From contig MNYA01000149.1 of NCBI GenBank assembly GCA_001872985.1, forward strand, positions 1 to 7,390: a stretch of 7,390 bases of DNA, written 5' to 3'. The translations under genes and the position numbers were made by a program. Numbering within the stretch: the stretch's first letter is position 1; every line of letters starts with the position of its first letter. The notes beneath the pieces were generated by a model, which saw only the letters and a program-made list of their open reading frames with translations, had not been told where the DNA came from and searched no databases. The DNA is from a bacterium CG2_30_54_10. GTDB lineage: Bacteria > Muiribacteriota > Ozemobacteria > Ozemobacterales > Ozemobacteraceae. Positions 5,642 through 7,390 of the stretch are shown here, piece by piece.

Positions 5642-7150
5642 TTGTCCAACCAGGATTCGTTTGAAAGCCGCTTGAGACTTTCCGCATTTGTTTTCATCGC
5701 CGCGGTCGCCATTCTCATACCGCTAAGCATTTTGGGTCAAGGCTTCCTGCCGGGTGATGACGCGCTTTTTTACGCCGCCAAGGTGATCTCCGGAAAGACC
5801 TGGGACCAGATCATCTTCCATGCTCCGGGTATGCAACTGGAGTATCTGAGGTTCGGCTGGAACAAGATCCTGGAGGCGGTTCACTGGATTTCCGGGGCTG
5901 ACCAGGATTTTCTCGTCGGATTCGCGGTCGTCTTCCAGTTCTCCCTGTTCGTCCTCCTGCCCTGCTTGATTTTTTCCCATGCCGAAACCTGGATCGCCGG
6001 ACTGCTTCTCCTGTCCATCTGCATTCCGCACGAAATGGAGCGTTTTCTCATCGGAAGGCCGATGACGTTTTCGATCACCGCTTTCGTCATGATCCTTCTC
6101 ATGCTGGGGAAAAACAATTCCCAACCCACCGCGAGTACCTGGACACTATGCGGAACCATGGTAGCTCTTGGAACCTACGTCCATGCCCCCTGGTATTTCT
6201 TTTTCCTCCTTCCGGGGTTCATCCTCGCCCGATCGTGGAAAAAGGCAAGTCTCCTCTTCCTGACCATCATGGCCGGAATCACCGTGGGCGCACTCTTGAC
6301 CGGGCATCCGGTCGAGTTTTTGGGGGAATTTTACAGGGCCTATTCCAGATTGGCCGCCCATGTTTCGAATCCAAACTTTCTGGTGACCGAGTTGCGCCCG
6401 ATTCCACTGAATTTCCAGGTTTTCATACTGGTTGCTCTCGCGCTTTTCCTCTTGAAGGATTGCCGAATCCCGCTTGCAGGGACGTTGGACAACCCGATTT
6501 TCCTGTCGTTTGTATTTGGGGCTTTTGCAGGCACGCGAACCGGCCGAATTTGGCTGGATATCGGTATTCCGGCCCTTGCCGTGTGGCTGGCCTGGCAGGG
6601 GGAGCTGGTTCTGAAAGCCACTCAGGGATACGCCGGTTTCCGGAAACTTCTGACCACGGTGATCGTAGGAGGAGCGCTCTTCCTCAACCTGACCCCGGAT
6701 TTCTCGGAACGGTGGACATCCCGAAGCAGGGAGGTCTTCCTGAGTCAGGAAAATCCCTTCCACAAAGGGTGGTTGCCCGAAACCGGTGGAATCCTCTACA
6801 GTCCCAACATGGGGATCTTCTACGACACTTTCTACTCCAATCCCAGGGCCGATTGGAAATATATTCTGGGGTTCGAGGGTTCCCAGATGCGTGACGAGGA
6901 TTACGAGATCAGGAGGGAAATGCTCTGGAACCGCGAGCGGCCTGAATTCGCGAAGACGTTCCTGCCCTGGATCCGCAGAATGACGAAGGCGGATCGTTTC
7001 GCGGTCAAGGGCTTGGTGCTCGAAGGACCTTTCATGGAACTGGAATGGAAATATTTCGGCAGCTCAGTTTCCGTCGGCCGGAAGCCCCTTCCGAAGAGCG
7101 TTCCGAAAGAACCACTGAACGAAGTTGCCACCGATTCACTTAGAAGGTGA
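5642..7150 (+). CDS. multi-pass membrane protein, GT-C glycosyltransferase-like, function unknown
   Basis: The 502-residue protein begins at TTG 5642. It has a first membrane helix at about 13-31, then an outside loop with an acidic pair in GFLPGDDALFYAAK (Asp39, Asp40). About eight or nine more hydrophobic segments follow, from residue 90 to about 350. The last 150 residues (about 353-502) are soluble, rich in aromatic and charged residues, and probably lie on one face of the membrane. Acidic residues in the first outside loop and this topology are typical of GT-C fold transferases that use lipid-linked sugars, but that is inference, since no family-specific motif is visible to me. HEMERFLIGRP (130-140) is a possible family signature between helices. 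No cell-wall, polysaccharide or polyprenol genes are adjacent, so the context does not help. A transporter or scaffold role is not excluded. A terminator lies upstream and a stem-loop 14 bases after the stop. Confidence 0.8.
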   Translation: MSNQDSFESRLRLSAFVFIAAVAILIPLSILGQGFLPGDDALFYAAKVISGKTWDQIIFHAPGMQLEYLRFGWNKILEAVHWISGADQDFLVGFAVVFQFSLFVLLPCLIFSHAETWIAGLLLLSICIPHEMERFLIGRPMTFSITAFVMILLMLGKNNSQPTASTWTLCGTMVALGTYVHAPWYFFFLLPGFILARSWKKASLLFLTIMAGITVGALLTGHPVEFLGEFYRAYSRLAAHVSNPNFLVTELRPIPLNFQVFILVALALFLLKDCRIPLAGTLDNPIFLSFVFGAFAGTRTGRIWLDIGIPALAVWLAWQGELVLKATQGYAGFRKLLTTVIVGGALFLNLTPDFSERWTSRSREVFLSQENPFHKGWLPETGGILYSPNMGIFYDTFYSNPRADWKYILGFEGSQMRDEDYEIRREMLWNRERPEFAKTFLPWIRRMTKADRFAVKGLVLEGPFMELEWKYFGSSVSVGRKPLPKSVPKEPLNEVATDSLRR

Positions 7151-7155
7151 GTGAG

Positions 7156-7190
7156 AAAAAATCGTATTGAGCTGATACAAAAAATCGTAT
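7156..7190. repeat. 12-base direct repeat AAAAAATCGTAT
   Basis: AAAAAATCGTAT occurs exactly at 7156-7167 and 7179-7190. The first copy precedes the left arm of the 14-bp stem-loop and the second fills its loop and enters the right arm. The arrangement suggests that the hairpin arose by local duplication or slippage. Confidence 0.6.
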
Positions 7191-7200
7191 CAGCTCAATA
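7165..7200 (-). terminator. perfect 14-bp stem-loop, terminator-like on the minus strand
   Basis: TATTGAGCTGATAC (7165-7178) and GTATCAGCTCAATA (7187-7200) are exact reverse complements around the eight-base loop AAAAAATC. Read on the minus strand, the stem is followed by CGATTTTTTCTC, which gives a six-T tract after two bases, as in an intrinsic terminator for a convergent gene to the right. On the + strand the sequence after the stem has no T run, so it would protect or fold the 3' end rather than terminate well. The stem is AT-rich and thus not very strong. Its outer seven bases are the CTCAATA core found in the neighbouring element ends. Confidence 0.5.
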
Positions 7201-7204
7201 ATTC

Positions 7205-7359
7205 GTAACTTCTCAATAATTCCGGGCAAAAAAGGCGGTTTTTCAGAAGTTGGCTATTTCCGTCATTCCCGCGAAGGCGGGAATCCAGCCTAACCCAAAG
7301 CCTGGATGCCCGCCTCCGCGGGCATGACGAAAAGTTTCCCGGGGTTATTGAGAAGTTAC
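7205..7359. mobile_element. MITE-like element with 22-bp terminal inverted repeats
   Basis: The left end (7205-7226) and right end (7338-7359) are inverted repeats matching at 20 of 22 positions; the two differences are G-T wobbles. The left end contains TTCTCAATAATTCCGGG and the right end CCCGGGGTTATTGAGAA. A TA dinucleotide sits near both outer ends (7206-7207 and 7357-7358), so a TA target duplication is possible but cannot be separated from the palindrome. The 155-bp unit has no coding capacity and encloses a REP-like double palindrome (7261-7329). This fits a non-autonomous element moved by a transposase encoded elsewhere, or a purely structural repeat. A direct 11-base copy of CTCAATAATTC (7194-7204 and 7212-7222) overlaps the left boundary. 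Confidence 0.55.
7261..7329. repeat. REP-like double palindrome (CGTCATTCCCGC type)
   Basis: The halves 7261-7288 and 7302-7329 are inverted copies matching at 25 of 28 positions. Each half is itself a hairpin: TTCCCGC-GAAG-GCGGGAA on the left and TGCCCGC-CTCC-GCGGGCA on the right, each with seven paired bases and a four-base loop. The halves are joined by 13 bases. From general knowledge, very similar CGTCATTCCCGCG repeats are dispersed in many bacterial genomes, often between genes, and REP-type palindromes can be moved by RAYT (REP-associated tyrosine) transposases. The whole can fold as two small hairpins or one long one. Confidence 0.75.
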
Positions 7360-7379
7360 CATTTTAACCTTTCAAATGG
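7359..7379. repeat. weak six-bp hairpin at the window edge
   Basis: CCATTT (7359-7364) pairs with AAATGG (7374-7379) around a nine-base loop. It is AT-rich and short, and may be chance. No gene start is visible in the last 30 bases. Confidence 0.2.
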
Positions 7380-7390
7380 GGTGAAAACCA

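Noticed and set aside
6148..6894. 248-residue open frame inside the membrane-protein gene
   Set aside because: It is an alternative frame of a gene with a strong ribosome binding site and consistent membrane helices, and its Pro/Gly/Arg-rich composition is typical of a shadow frame.
7261..7329. CRISPR repeat or single-spacer array
   Set aside because: The two halves are inverted rather than direct copies and are only 13 bases apart, so this is a double palindrome.

Overview
The window is a compact bacterial chromosome segment in which every gene reads on the + strand. It holds a purine-salvage enzyme followed by a tight translation-related cluster, then an orphan chemoreceptor, then a polytopic membrane protein. 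The genes are double-membrane-agnostic housekeeping and accessory genes with moderately GC-rich codon use. They use GTG, ATG and TTG starts, each weighed against the local Shine-Dalgarno sequence. No single gene fixes the phylum. The order prfA-prmC-tsaC is widespread in bacteria, and the methyl-accepting chemotaxis protein suggests an organism with a chemosensory pathway. I do not name a taxon.

Region 1 (1-346) has no gene that I can support. It carries short degenerate repeats: a 12-base unit seen three times and a 10-base TCTGCG-type unit seen three times in tandem. A good sigma70-type promoter at 240-268 is followed by the purine nucleoside phosphorylase gene, best started at 347.

Region 2 (347-3863) is probably one operon: purine nucleoside phosphorylase, peptide chain release factor 1 (prfA), the methyltransferase that modifies release factors (prmC), and a YrdC/Sua5-type threonylcarbamoyl-AMP synthase (tsaC). 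Gaps are 3 and 20 bases, and the prmC/tsaC junction is an ATGA overlap. PrmC methylates the GGQ glutamine of the RF1 encoded next to it. TsaC makes the activated intermediate for the t6A37 modification of ANN-decoding tRNAs. The three translation genes therefore act on termination and decoding fidelity.

Region 3 (3864-4138) is a gap with a long imperfect inverted repeat, a candidate promoter and an 11-base palindrome. It leads to a chemoreceptor (4139-5521) with two membrane helices, a very small extracytoplasmic loop and a canonical cytoplasmic signalling hairpin. A terminator-like structure follows (5546-5609).

Region 4 (5642-7150) encodes a multi-pass membrane protein with an acidic pair in its first outside loop and a soluble C-terminal tail. 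It resembles GT-C type glycosyltransferases but is not assignable to a known function.

Region 5 (7151-7390) is the most unusual part. It contains a perfect 14-bp stem-loop and then a roughly 155-bp element with 22-bp terminal inverted repeats that encloses a REP-like double palindrome. The core CTCAATA of these structures also frames the hairpin behind the chemoreceptor gene. This points to a small dispersed repeat family that sits just downstream of genes.
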